This document shows positions 11,300-21,250 of a stretch of DNA of 64,000 nt, one piece after another (within the stretch, counting starts at the first letter, position 1; each line of letters begins with the position of its first letter). Below the pieces are notes generated by a model. The model was given only the letters and a program-made list of their open reading frames with translations. It had not been told where the DNA came from and ran no database searches. The DNA comes from Saccharum officinarum. Taxonomy: Eukaryota > Streptophyta > Magnoliopsida > Poales > Poaceae. The position numbers were made by a program, and so were the translations under genes. The stretch lies in assembly GCA_020631735.1 (NCBI GenBank), contig CM036209.1:4563451-4627450 (forward strand), given 5' to 3'.

Positions 11300-12086
11300 A
11301 GCTAAAATTTGAGGTAGCTAAAATGATTTCTAGTGACACTCAAATTTGTTTAAAATCTCTGTCACTAGAAATCATTTTAGCTATGTCACTAGAAATCATT
11401 TTAGCTACCTCAAATTTTTTTTGAACAAATTTTAAACAATTTTTTTTGAGCATTTTAGCTACCTCAAATTAAAAAACTCAAAACTAGAAAGTCGCAGATC
11501 TCATCGAGAGCTACAACTTTCATATAGAAATCATCTCCATTTGACAACATATAAAAAAGATATAATTTTTTCAATGCGACAAGCGCTTGTACGCGATTAA
11601 TATACTGCTGAAAATTTGTTTAATTTTTTAAACATTTTAATGATCTCAAATTAAAAAACTCAAAACTAGAAAGTTGTAGATCTCGTCGAGAGCTACATTT
11701 TTCATATAAAAATCATCTTTATCCGAGATCATATGAAAAAGATACAATTTTTTGAATATTTTAAAAATTGTAGCTACAGTACCCCCGAAATAGAAATATA
11801 ACCGACTGACATGTAGGCCCCACATGTAGGACCGCGCCACGTCAGCATTGGGACCTAGATGACACCCGAAGCCAAGTTCAGGGACCCAGATGACACCCAA
11901 AGCCAAGTTCAGGGACCCAGAATACACTGTTCAAAGTTCGGGGACCTAAGTGACACCTCAAGCCAAGTTCAGGAACCTAGATGACACCTGAAGCCAAGTT
12001 CAGGGACCCAGAAATACACTGTTCAAAGTTCGGGGACCTAAGTGACACCCGCCGCCAACTTCAGGGACCGCCGGTGAATTTCTCTC
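11300..12086. mobile_element. 787-bp unclassified insertion between the duplicated segments
   Basis: The insert has no coding capacity. Its left part contains an inverted repeat (agctaaaatgatttctagtg against cactagaaatcattttagct, about 11318-11381). Two diverged copies of a segment containing aaaaaactcaaaactagaaa lie near 11470 and 11655. The right part is a 31-bp minisatellite ending gggaccgccggtgaatttct. These features suggest debris of a DNA transposon, possibly CACTA-like, but the flanking 204-bp duplication is far longer than any normal target site. Confidence 0.5.
11850..12069. repeat. Minisatellite of about seven 29-31-bp units
   Basis: The units follow the pattern gggacc(c/t)agatgacacc..aagccaagttca, alternating with shorter variants gggacccagaatacactgtt. 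The last unit is partial. Confidence 0.85.
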
Positions 12087-12292
12087 CGAATCTGTGTATC
12101 ATCCGCCACTGCGACCTATTCTTTTGACACGGTATCGCTCGAGTGGAGCAAGACTGGCGATTGGGTGCTGCCCTTTCATAGCAAAGCGGAGTATGTTCCT
12201 GAGCTGAACCTGTGGCTTGGCCTGTCTGCTAGCAGCCCCTCCAACCTGTGCACTTTGGGCCTCTCCACTTTTGGAATGGATTCTTGTGATGT
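12087..12292 (+). repeat. Right copy of the same direct duplication
   Basis: Near-identical to 11096-11299. This copy keeps the open frame (SKTGDWVLPFHSKAEYVPEL) and continues into the intact C-terminal part, so it is the original or better preserved version. Confidence 0.9.
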
Positions 12293-12560
12293 GGTACCAA
12301 CAGTGCAGCATGTTAGGCTTGATGTTGACCCACCTGAGGACTGGTCACTGAAAAGTCGCACATTGGTGAACCTGGGTCAGGGCCGGTTTTGCATTGCCAC
12401 GTGTTTCCATACTGCAGATGACAGTCCTCAAGTGACTGTCTTCACCGGTGTGGATGTTGTTGTGCCCTGTGATGACAATCAGCAAAGGGAGCCGGCCCTC
12501 CGCAAGATCAAGCACAAGTCCAAATGCCTTGTCACAGACAGGATCCAGCATGTGCTATGA

Positions 12561-13134
12561 ATTGTGATCAAAGATGCTCTCATCTTGGCTGCTTATCATC
12601 ATTTTTGGTGTTGGTGAGGCGGGTACTGAGATACTGGAGGTTGGATAAGTCATGCAGTGGCTTCCATTTAGGACTTGTTTGGTAGCGTTCGTATTTACCT
12701 CAATCCACATGTATTGTGGTGGATAATTAACTAATTTTCATTTAAATGTCACATATGGATTGAGGTGAATACGAGGGCAACCAAGCAATTGCAAGCCCTT
12801 ATTTATTATAATTACCTGTAACAATTCCAGTGTATCTTATCTTTTCTTTTCTTTAATGTCTAACGAGTAAGTCAGTATTGCACCAAGTGATCACCATTGC
12901 TGTTGGTTTCTCCTTTGTTGTTTTATTTTCTTTGTGCTGGGAGGTGTGCCAGATAGTTCTGCTCAATCTTTGTAAGTGGTTGTGCTCAATCTTTGTAAGT
13001 GGTGAGGGTTGCGATCACCTAGTGGTCTTTTGTATGTCTTCTAATAAAAATACGACAAATCTCATGCCAGTACTTTAAAAAATGTTACATACATTTTTAC
13101 TGAGACTCGTGGAATGATTCTCTTTCGTTTGTAG
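12561..13134 (+). other. Downstream of copy A and intron-like lead into copy B
   Basis: No gene. It probably holds the old 3' UTR of copy A, a small MITE-like palindrome (12671-12792) and the end of an intron whose acceptor (tttgtag|, 13132-13134) precedes the copy B exon. Confidence 0.45.
12671..12792. mobile_element. Short palindromic MITE-like element
   Basis: The two ends are about 40-bp imperfect inverted repeats: left ..cgtatttacctcaatccaca, right in reverse complement ..cgtattcacctcaatccata. A clear target duplication was not found. Confidence 0.5.
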
Positions 13135-13295
13135 GAAGCCTGAATGTTGAAGATGAGCTGCCAGAATTTGGTCCGTCGGTATCTGCACTTGGTGATGAGC
13201 GAGGGGTCTGGTTTGTACTCGCTGAGACAGATGGACGTGTCGAAGCTTTTCTACCCGTCAACGGCTGAAGCACTGGATGCAGAGGCTCGTGCTAA

Positions 13296-13559
13296 GACCT
13301 TGTTTAGTTCAGTGAATTGGGGAGAAAAACACTGTATCAGAATTCCTGTAGCATTTCGTTTGTATTTGGTAAAAATTATCCAAATTTTGACTAACTAGGC
13401 TTAAAATGTTCATCTCGCAAAGTACAACAAAAATGTGCAATTAGTTTTTGATTTCATCAACATTTAGTACTCCATGCATTTGCCGACATTTTGATGTGAC
13501 AGAGAATCTTCTTTTTGCATAGTGAAATTTGGGGAGAATTGGGGGAACTAAACAAGGGC
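13296..13559. mobile_element. Tourist-like MITE B1 (TSD TAA)
   Basis: 264 bp with termini GACCTTGTTTAGTTC and, in reverse complement, GCCCTTGTTTAGTTC, flanked by TAA at 13293-13295 and 13560-13562. The undisturbed site is visible in copies A and C as gaggctc.agctaag. Confidence 0.85.
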
Positions 13560-13567
13560 TAAGATGA

Positions 13568-13841
13568 GGTCATGTTTAGATACTAAACTTTGGAGCCAAA
13601 TTTTGCATAGTAAACATCGCGTCATATTGTAGCAATTTTGTTTTTATTTGGTAATAATTATCCAAACATTGATTAATTAGGCTTAAAATATCCGTCTCGC
13701 AAAGTAGAACAAAACTGTGCAATTAGTTTTTTATTTCATCTACATTTAGTACTCCATATATGTGCCGACATTTTGATGTGACGGAGAATCTTCTTTTTGC
13801 ATAGTGAAATTTGAGGGTGAATTTGGTATCTAAACAAGGAC
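13568..13841. mobile_element. Tourist-like MITE B2
   Basis: Termini GGTCATGTTTAGATAC and, reversed, GTCCTTGTTTAGATACC. It shares inner sequence with B1 (tcgcaaagta, tttagtactccat), so it is the same family. Flanks are tga and cga. Confidence 0.75.
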
Positions 13842-13892
13842 GAAGAAGAAGAATGACATCAATAAAATAGGGAGCATCAACCGATTGCCTAA

Positions 13893-14124
13893 GAGTCTTT
13901 TTAGTTTCCAAAAATTTTTTCCAAAAAACTATAGTAACGAATCTTTAGACACATGCATAGAGCATTAAATATAGATAAAAATAAAACTAATTATACAGTT
14001 TAACTGTAAATCACGAGACGAATTTTTTAAGCCTAGTTAGTTCATGATTGGACACTAATTACTAAATAACAACGAAAATGCTACCGTAGTTTTTTGCAAA
14101 ATTTTTTGGAAACTAAACCGGCCC
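13893..14124. mobile_element. Tourist-like MITE B3 (TSD TAA)
   Basis: 232 bp with termini GAGTCTTTTTAGTTTCCA and, reversed, GGGCCGGTTTAGTTTCCA. TAA flanks at 13890-13892 and 14125-14127. Inner sequence matches the MITE at 35834-36062 (gaatctttagacgcatgcat type), a different family from B1 and B2. Confidence 0.85.
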
Positions 14125-14406
14125 TAAACCGAGCATGTACTACCAACCATTTTTGCGAGTTGAGCCTTGTCCCCTCAGCTCAATTGGTGCGCTGGCTCTC
14201 CTTGCGATGGTAAGAACAAGATCCTCTGGTCCGACAATGTTGGCAACACTAGCATCTACAACACTGATCTGCAGTCCCTGATTGCAACGCCCCACCTGAA
14301 TTCGCCCAAGGCGCCCGATTCTGTGGCTGTCTCCATCCCAGGTGGTGGTGGTGCTGCCCGTGCCATGTCTGATGATCACACGGACAGCCTGTTTATGTTG
14401 GACTTG

Positions 14407-14912
14407 ATATATTGCGCTTGTGTAATTACTCCTGTAATTAGTTAGCCTGTGTAGCTTGCTAGTTATATTCTTGCTTGTGTAGCAAAGAAATAGCTCCCTT
14501 GCGTGACTAATTTGGTTTGAGTAACTTTGTTAGTCACATTACTTAGTTTGCGTAGCTAAGTAATTTGCGCTCTCTAATTTGACATTAGTTGCCTTATTAT
14601 TGAGCATTGCTAGTGAGCTTAGGAACTTTGTACTTTTGCTTACTAGATTGTGTAGGAGCTCCCTCGGTTGCTTGAGTACCAGTGCATAAGTTTGTGTGAC
14701 CTTACTCTAGAATTGATTAGGTGAGCTCTAGCAAGTCTGACACCTTTGTTGCCTAATTAGGATCTTTATTATAAGGTGCTTATTAACTTAGATAAATGGG
14801 TACGGTGTAGTCTTGCCTAGACCGATAGTTTTAATTTCGCATTTATTTCGGTTAGCTAGCGCGATTAAGTTTTAGAAAGGACTATTCACCCCCCTCTAGT
14901 TCGTCATCTCGA
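14407..14912 (+). mobile_element. Degenerate LTR fragment
   Basis: It ends actattcacccccctctagt, closely like the LTR ends of RE1 and RE2 (ctattcacccccctctagcc), and contains similar cttgctagt and tgtgtagct segments. No coding region, partner LTR or target duplication is visible. It truncates pseudogene copy B. Confidence 0.5.
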
Positions 14913-15085
14913 CCGTATAGCACGTCGCCTACCACTGACAGAATAGCGCCATTAAATGTTAGAATAAGTCTAGGAAAATGCGAGCACCCGTGTCAAGGTT
15001 GGGGACTTGAACCCAGGTGGACAAGTTCCACCACAAGGAACCCAACTAGCTGAGCTATGCTCCGTTTGCTACCACATCTCCTCCT
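14913..15085 (-). mobile_element. Au-like tRNA-derived SINE
   Basis: On the minus strand a pol III A box (TAGCTCAGCTAGTTGG, about 15042-15057) and B box (GGTTCAAGTCC, about 15003-15013) are correctly spaced, followed by GGGTGCTCGCATTTTCC, which I recognise from the Au SINE of grasses. The rest of the molecule does not fold as a tRNA and no anticodon arm can be assigned, so it is a SINE and not a tRNA gene. Confidence 0.65.
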
Positions 15086-15121
15086 CAAGCCATCACACTT
15101 CTACTAGACAACAATGTCTTC

Positions 15122-15480
15122 ATGGATGTTGGACCCAATGGGAGTGAGTGGCATGAGCGTCCAAAGTGCCATTGTGGCTGGTGGACGATGTTGTGCGTCT
15201 GGATAGATCAAGTGCCTCGAGCCAACTATGGTCGTAGATTCTTCAAGTGTCCATACCTGGATAACGACTTTATGGTAACAACGACAACTAAATCATTTGT
15301 TTCACATTCTAATTTTTCTACATAATCCATGACATCTACCACCCTATGCATAGCATTGCAAGTTCATTGAATGGGTGGATTGGGTAGCGTCTACATGGCC
15401 ACAACGATGGCCAAGCGACAGGGAAGCCAAAGGTCAATACTTTGTGAAGATGCATAAGGCTCGCGAAGTGAAATGACAGA
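15122..15480 (+). pseudogene. GRF-type zinc-finger remnant, probably transposon-associated
   Basis: The first part (15122-15274) reads MDVGPNGSEWHERPKCHCGW.. NYGRRFFKCPYLDNDFM. After an intron-like break, HCKFIEWVDWV and WPQRWPSDREAKGQYFVKMH follow up to about 15468. The C-x-C, CP and CKF cysteines with GRRFFKCP are the hallmark of GRF zinc fingers. Small GRF genes of this type are common in grass transposon debris. After the finger the frame hits stop codons, and a 36-bp stretch around gcgaagtgaaatga is duplicated near 15455 and 15491, so the copy is broken. Confidence 0.55.
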
Positions 15481-15754
15481 TGCGACTCGATCAGGCTTGC
15501 GAAGTGAAATGATAGATGCGACTCGAGCAAGAGCAACACTTGAGGGTGGATCAAATCGTCTGAAGGGTAAGGAGGATGAGCTACAAAGGAGGTGGGAGCA
15601 GTTAGCGTCAGGAGGAAGAGCTTCAAGCTCGTGGGGCAGCCCTCAAGTCCAAAAGTGACAAGAAGAAGGATGCAGCGGAACCATCTTCTGGGTGCGAGAG
15701 AAAGGGCAAATAGGCGCACTACACCCAGTAGACGAAATGTAATATACCCAGCAA

Positions 15755-15940
15755 GTTAAATTCTCTAAGGCATGTTAGGATTAGCGGTGGAGTTCTGAAC
15801 CTATTTCGTAGCATAGAGTTCCACATATGACATTGCAGTTCATGCTTTAGTTAAATTTCCTAAGGCATGTTAGGGTTAGTTGTTGGACTATTGATCTTAG
15901 CTACCTAGAGTTCCACACATGTCATTTTATTGTTGCAGGT
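15755..15940 (+). repeat. Tandem duplication of about 95 bp
   Basis: Two diverged copies share ctaaggcatgttagg, then tagagttccaca.atg, and end in ttgcag. Function unknown. The surrounding 15480-16366 holds no gene; 16130-16270 has several tatcggc/gccgaca motifs of transposon type. Confidence 0.55.
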
Positions 15941-16366
15941 AATATTTATGTAGCACTCGGTTAATAAGAACGTGTTTATTCCTTCAAAAGTTTTTAGTAT
16001 TATTATCTTAGTATGTTCCTTCAAAAGTTCTGTAAAGCCTTTTTTAATATATTTTTGGTTGGGTGATGAAGGTTGGTAGCGATATTGCAGGATGACACAT
16101 GGAATAAACCAGTCAGCTTCTGGGATCCCTGTCGGCAACTGGGAAGCCGACAGGCCTAGACGACTGCCCAGGAGCCAATCACCCCTATCGGCTATCAAGC
16201 GGCCGACATGCCTCCTATCGGCACCAACAGGTCCATCTAGTGATCGTCGGCTGCCACGATGGCTGACAGGGTGCTATGTGTATAAATTTCCTATAACAGC
16301 TTCTAGATTCGCAGTTATTATTCACTAAAAAAATCATTTTTTAAAAAAAATTCCTCGCTGAGACTC

Positions 16367-17331
16367 ATGGACGTGTCGAAGCTCTTCTACCCGTCAACAG
16401 AAGCACTGGACGCAGAGGCTCAAGCTAAGATGAAGAAGACTGGCATCAGTGAGTTGAGGATCAGCCGATTGCCTACACCGAGCATTCACTACCAACCATT
16501 TCTACCGATTGAGCCTGATTGTTCCATTGGCGCGCTCGCTCTCCTTGGCGAGAGCAAGAACAAAATCCTCCTCTTCTTGGACGAGGCCGGCAACACCAGC
16601 ATCTACAACATTGAGCTGAGCTCCCTGACTGCAACGCCCATCCTGAATTCGCCCAAGGATGCCGATTGTGTGGCAGTCTCCATCCCCGGTGCTGCTGCTG
16701 CTGCCTCCCGTGCCATGTCTGACTCTGACGATCACAGGGGCAGCCTGTACGTTCATGTTGGATATGCGCAATGGCATGTGCTGTTTCGAGGTGCTTGCCT
16801 ACGACACTGTGTGGAGTTGGCGCTGGAGTGCGCTCTCGCCTCCCACCGCCGCCATTCTTCAAGGACCCCCCTCATGACTGACTTCACGTTGGTCGACAAC
16901 ACCAGAATATGTGTGTCAAGTGTCAACCACCGTAGCAACCTACTCATTCGACACACTGACCCATGAGTGGAACAAAGGGTACAGCCCTTCAGAGCTGAAC
17001 CTGTGGCTTGGCTTATTACCAGATTCAGGCCCCTATGACTTGTGCACGCTGGACAACCTCTCCACCGCTCCAGGCTCTCCGCCGCCGGCGATGCAGCACA
17101 TCGGGGAGGAGGGAATCTGAGCTGCCGGAGAGCTGGTCGCAGTTAACGGGCGACCTGGTGAACCTTGGCTCAGGGAGTTTTTTTCACTGCCAATGGGTTC
17201 CTTCTTAACTTTGGTGAGGTAAGACGTCCCTGGATCCCGGTGACTGTCTTCACCGGTGTCGGTGTGGAGGTGCTGCCCGGTGAAGGGGGGATCCGCATGG
17301 TCAAGCACAAGTCCGAGAGTTTCAGAACTTA
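16367..17331 (+). pseudogene. Copy C of the grass-specific family, multiply frameshifted
   Basis: It starts MDVSKLFYPSTEALDAEAQA and runs open through ILLFLDEAGNTSIYNIELSS to about 16755, then the frame shifts (GMCCFEVLAYDTVWSWRW in another frame). Further pieces read TYSFDTLTHEWNKGYSPSEL, LNLWLGLLPDSGPYDLCTLD, ESWSQLTGDLVNLGSGSF and, at the end, PVTVFTGVGVEVLPGEGG followed by MVKHKSESFRT. At least four frame changes are needed, so it is not functional. It lacks the MSCQ.. leader seen in A and B. It lies in the same orientation, so the three copies form a decayed tandem array. Confidence 0.75.
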
Positions 17332-18138
17332 ATTCGAGGCTGTGCTCTGAGCTGAGCCCAACGATTCTAATTTATCCATGCTTTTTCAGAAGTAGGTTCA
17401 GGGGTGCTTAGGGGGTTAAATTATTGGACGGCAAATGCTGCAGTGACTTTGCTTTTATGTACTTACCTTGTGTTCACTGCTGTCGTTGGTTATCCAAATA
17501 CTGTTGTAGTTTTTGTCGTCAGAACTACATATGTCTACTGTTGCAGTTTTTGTCGTGCGGACTACATGTGTCTTATGCTTTTCTCTGCCGATTCCAACAG
17601 ATATAGGGCTAGCGCAAACTGCACACAAGTCATTTTAAAAACCTACTGTATTTTAGCATTTTTCATGCATAAAGTGGTGCCGTTGGGCAAAATTTGGGCA
17701 CACCCATGCTCTGTCCGAGGGAAGTGCTAGCGTCTGGACGTCCGATCGGATATTGATCCATTGGACGGTACCCGCGCTTGCACCTCGTTTCGCGCGCCCA
17801 CGCGATGCTCGCGCTACCCGAACGTCGTCCAACCCAACTCGCGCCCCCGCTTCCCACGCACATGCACGCGGGACCGTCTGCGTCCGCTCAGTAGCACCCC
17901 AGCAAGTGGGTCATATTGCAATATGTGCAACACCCGGTCTACTTTTGCAATATCCAGATAAACACTTGCAACATATTGCAACACACGTTTAAAACACTTG
18001 TAAAACACCAGAAAAAAACTTGAAATCACGTGTAGCGATTGCAAACATATGCAAATAAAACACATACAACATATGTATGAAACACCTGAAAACATCTGAA
18101 ACACTTAAAACATACGCTTGCAACATGCTTGTATATGC
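17332..18138. other. Downstream of copy C, then the left part of an older repeat
   Basis: No gene. From about 17715 the sequence becomes a repeat with many ttgcaacat/aaacactt motifs; the same repeat resumes at 28670 on the other side of RE1, which inserted into it. Confidence 0.55.
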
Positions 18139-18143
18139 CACAT

Positions 18144-20068
18144 TGAAAGGTCTTGATGGCTAGAGGGGGGTGAATAGCCTATTAAAAATTTCTACAAAGA
18201 CAAGCTAAACAAGTTTATCAATAATACAAATAGCGAGATACGAGTTTTGCTTAGCCTACGGGGTGTTTGCAAGCCACCTAACCAATTCACAATTCTAGTG
18301 TATTTGCACTCAACCGCACAAGTCAAACCGAGAAGGAAACTACAACTAGCAAGCTACACAAATAAGCTACTCTAGCAAAGATAACTTGCTAGCAAAGATA
18401 ACTAAGAAATTAATACAAGGGAGAGATAGGAGGGTATCACCGAGGGCGATGAATTGAGCCAACCAATCAATATAATCAAGAGATGAATACCAAGATAACC
18501 GAACACCGGGATCAATCAATCACAATATGAAAGTGATGACACGAAGATTTATCCCGAGGTTCACGTGCTTGCCGGCACGCTAGTCCCCGTTGTGTCTCTC
18601 TTCACCACGTGGTTCGGTGGCTAATCGGTCACACACCGAGCCTCTTAAAAGGCGCCACAAGAACCTACCAAATGGCAAAAGGTTGCAATGACACGAAGCA
18701 ATTTACTAATGTTGCCTTTGGCGCTTCGCCGAGGTAGGCACAAACCCCTCACAATCACCGGAGGTGGCCAAGAACAAACACCAACTCTTGCCAACGCCTC
18801 CAAGCTGCTCTAAGCCGTCTAGGTGGCGGCAACCACCAAGAGAAACAAGAATCCCGCAGCAAATCAACCACCAAGTGCCAACTAGATGCAATCTCACAAT
18901 GCAAATGCACTTGGATCACTCAATCTCACTTCGAATATGCAAAGAAGCAAGAGAGATGAGTGGGAGGGGAGTTGCTTAGCTCAAAGTGCTCACAAGTATA
19001 TCAAATGTTCGAGAGAGTCAAAGCCTTGAGCCGGCCAACGAGTATTTATAGACGTACCCCTTCGAATATAGCCGTTAGAAACTTGAAACAGCCGAAGTCG
19101 CGTTGACCGGACGCGCTGGTCCAACTGACCGGACGCGCCGGTCGCGCAACGGCTAGTTTCGCGAAGCACCGACCGGACGCGCCGGTCGCAACGACCGGAC
19201 GCGCCGGTCACGACCGGACGCACCGGTCCCGTAACTGACCGGACGCGCTGGTCAACCCTGAGCCGCGCACAACGAACCAGCGACCGGACGCGCTGAAGAA
19301 CTGACCGGACGCCACAGTACCCGCGTCCGGTCGGAGTCCAGTAAGCTCCCTGGACGACCGGACGCGTCCGGTCGCCTGTGACCGGACGCGCCTCGCGTCC
19401 GATCAAACAACTGAAAAACGCGCAGATACTGGACACTGACCGGACGCGTCCGGTCAAACAGTGACCGCGTCCGGTCCAGCGTCCGGTCACCACTGTGACC
19501 CCCGTTTGCCTCCGTTTCTTTTTCCGACTTCCGGCGTAGTGGAAAATAGGCATTTCATTTCCCCAAAATTGCCTGAATCCCGCGCTCGCACGCTCGGCGG
19601 GAGGGAGAGATGAACCAAACCCTCTCTACCGCTCAAACTCCACCGCCGTCGCAAACGTGCTAACATCACCAAGTGATCTCGTCATGTGTGAGTGTGTTAG
19701 CATTTTCACAATCATTTTTCGAGGCGATATTAGTTCTATCCAAATGCATATGATCATGAAATGCACATCTAGAGGCACTTAGGAGTTCAATAGCCGCGTC
19801 ATTCCCCTCTTTATAGTACGGCTATCTATCCTATAATGTAACCACACCCACTAGGTGTCTTGGTTACTAAAACACAACCCTTAAGCATATACCTTTGTCT
19901 TGATCACGTAGGGTTGCGTCCAAATCCAAGTGTGGCCATCATGATCATCATGTCCATCTTGCCACCAACCTTGGAATGTACTAATCCTCATATGCTACAT
20001 ACAACTTAGGCATAGGATTAGTACTTAGGCATTGTCACTAATTACCAACACCAAACATAGGACTTTCA
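18144..20068 (-). repeat. RE1 LTR (3' LTR in element orientation)
   Basis: 1925 bp, TGAAAG..CTTTCA. It contains a TATA box (19043-19050 on the plus strand as tatttata) and, upstream of it in element orientation, the CpG-rich motif array at 19105-19488. Confidence 0.93.
19105..19488 (-). promoter_or_regulatory. CpG-rich motif array in RE1 3' LTR
   Basis: Repeated gaccggacgcg(c/t).. units with the palindrome GACCGGACGCGTCCGGTC. The array lies directly upstream (U3 side) of the LTR TATA box. Confidence 0.75.
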
Positions 20069-20639
20069 ATCTCCCCCTTGTTGGTAATTGGTGACAAACC
20101 TTTCACAAAGATATTATGATAAAATTTTGATTGAACCCATGTCACATTGTCCAAGTATATTACCATGTGTAAGAATTATGAACATGTGATCATGAATTCA
20201 AATTGATAGCAATGGCTCCCCCTACATGTATGCTATATGTTTGGATTTTGGAAGCATACATGTTAGATAGGAAAGATTAGGAGCATTGTCTACCAATAGG
20301 TGCTAAGTGTTTAAGATTATAGATCTTTGAAGCGTGATACCATCGGAGTAGCGATAAACACCATCTTAGCACCTTGTGTAGTTAGATTCCACTTGGAAAA
20401 ACACAAACATAACTAGAAACCTCGTGAGATCAACATTATAAGCAAGGCTCTAGTACCACTTTGAAAAATATGAAGCAAGAAAAATCTAACTACTTCCTAT
20501 TCATGCTAGTACCTTAATGCAACATTCAAATTATACTAGCAAGTCACCACACAAGCAATGTATCGGAGAAAACGGAATGCATAACTATGCATCATACAAA
20601 TGACGTGCACATGTAAATGCAACAATCATGCTTAAGAGC

Positions 20640-20812
20640 TTGCTCCCCCTACTTATGTGCTCAAAATTTTAGTTGATCCCCTTCTTTTATCAATTCTCCC
20701 CTTTAGGTTTTCTCCCCTTTTAGAATCTATCTTGTGAACAACATTTTCTCCCCCACAACATTTTCTTCCCCTTTGAGTTCTATCTTTGTGAACAATATTT
20801 TCTCCCCTTTGG
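20640..20812 (-). other. RE1 multiple polypurine tract cluster
   Basis: In element orientation at least six GGGGAGA/AAAGGGGAG tracts occur in 170 bp, in addition to the proper tract AAGGGGGAGAT next to the LTR at 20069-20080. This repeated-tract arrangement is known from Sireviruses. Confidence 0.75.
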
Positions 20813-21250
20813 CACCAATTGACCACAAGGAGCAAACTTTAGATAGATTATCATGTTGAAATATGGGGTGAGAATCAAGTTTATGATTCAACCTAGATTG
20901 CTTGCATAAATAAAATACTTCGGTTTGATCCAAGGGCAAGCTTCTTCACACCTCACTAGAAGGGTTATCATGCACCATGTTGAAGCAAATATTTAGACAA
21001 GTTTTCTAGATTAAACACTTAGGATCACAAGCTACTTAAACAAGTTATATGCTACCACTAGATCATACAAGTCATGGAAACAATAGTGGTACCATATAAA
21101 CTTCAAATTCATTTAATTTTCATGAATGATCCTAGAACATAAGAAATCATGACTAGATGCACTAAACATGTCCTTAGTATAGAATGTATGACATGTCAAC
21201 CAATTGTACCTGGGGCTCGAAGGAGAGGCATGTCATATCATGGGAGTGCA

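Larger units (their letters stand above)
9700..12560 (+). pseudogene. Copy A of a grass-specific protein family, broken by insertions and frameshifts
   Basis: After an acceptor (ttgctag|) the exon begins, with a likely ATG at 9718: MSCQKLSRQYMHLVLSEGRG, then YSLRHMDVSNLFYPSTAEAL. The frame runs to 10173, where one extra base in gacggtggat shifts it; the following residues (DHEFFTENPLGDHSGSLYMM) belong to the same protein in another frame. A hAT-derived insertion starts near 10246. Coding resumes at about 11029 (LPLPPFFDDEDYIAYTVIDG). A 2-bp deletion near 11169 breaks it again, then a 787-bp insertion flanked by a 204-bp duplication follows. The C-terminal part is open at 12087-12560, ending KHKSKCLVTDRIQHVL. 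I recognise a large grass family often annotated only as uncharacterised or DUF1618-like; its function is unknown. With two frameshifts and two insertions this copy is not functional. Confidence 0.75.
13135..14406 (+). pseudogene. Copy B of the same family, interrupted by three MITEs and truncated
   Basis: The exon starts after tttgtag| as in copy A. Coding begins at 13144 or 13153 (MSCQNLVRRYLHLVMSEGSG, then MDVSKLFYPSTAEALDAEAR) and is cut after EARAK by MITE B1, then B2. A short coding stretch follows (about 13842-13889; INRLPK in the family frame), then MITE B3. After it come PSMYYQPFLRVEP and, in another frame, GKNKILWSDNVGNTSIYNTD up to DDHTDSLFMLDL. The copy ends abruptly at about 14406, where LTR-like sequence begins, so the C-terminal half is missing. 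Alignment with copies A and C shows exactly where each MITE went in. Confidence 0.75.

Noticed and set aside
11850..12069. CRISPR-like array
   Set aside because: Units are contiguous with no unique spacers, in a plant genome; a minisatellite.
14990..15060. tRNA gene
   Set aside because: A and B boxes are present, but no acceptor stem or anticodon arm can be formed and the downstream sequence is that of an Au-like SINE.
18990..19553. 187-codon minus frame in the RE1 LTR (repeated at 27586-28149)
   Set aside because: It translates the CpG motif array; Arg/Val/Ser-rich repeats without a domain, and it crosses the LTR promoter. Composition artefact.
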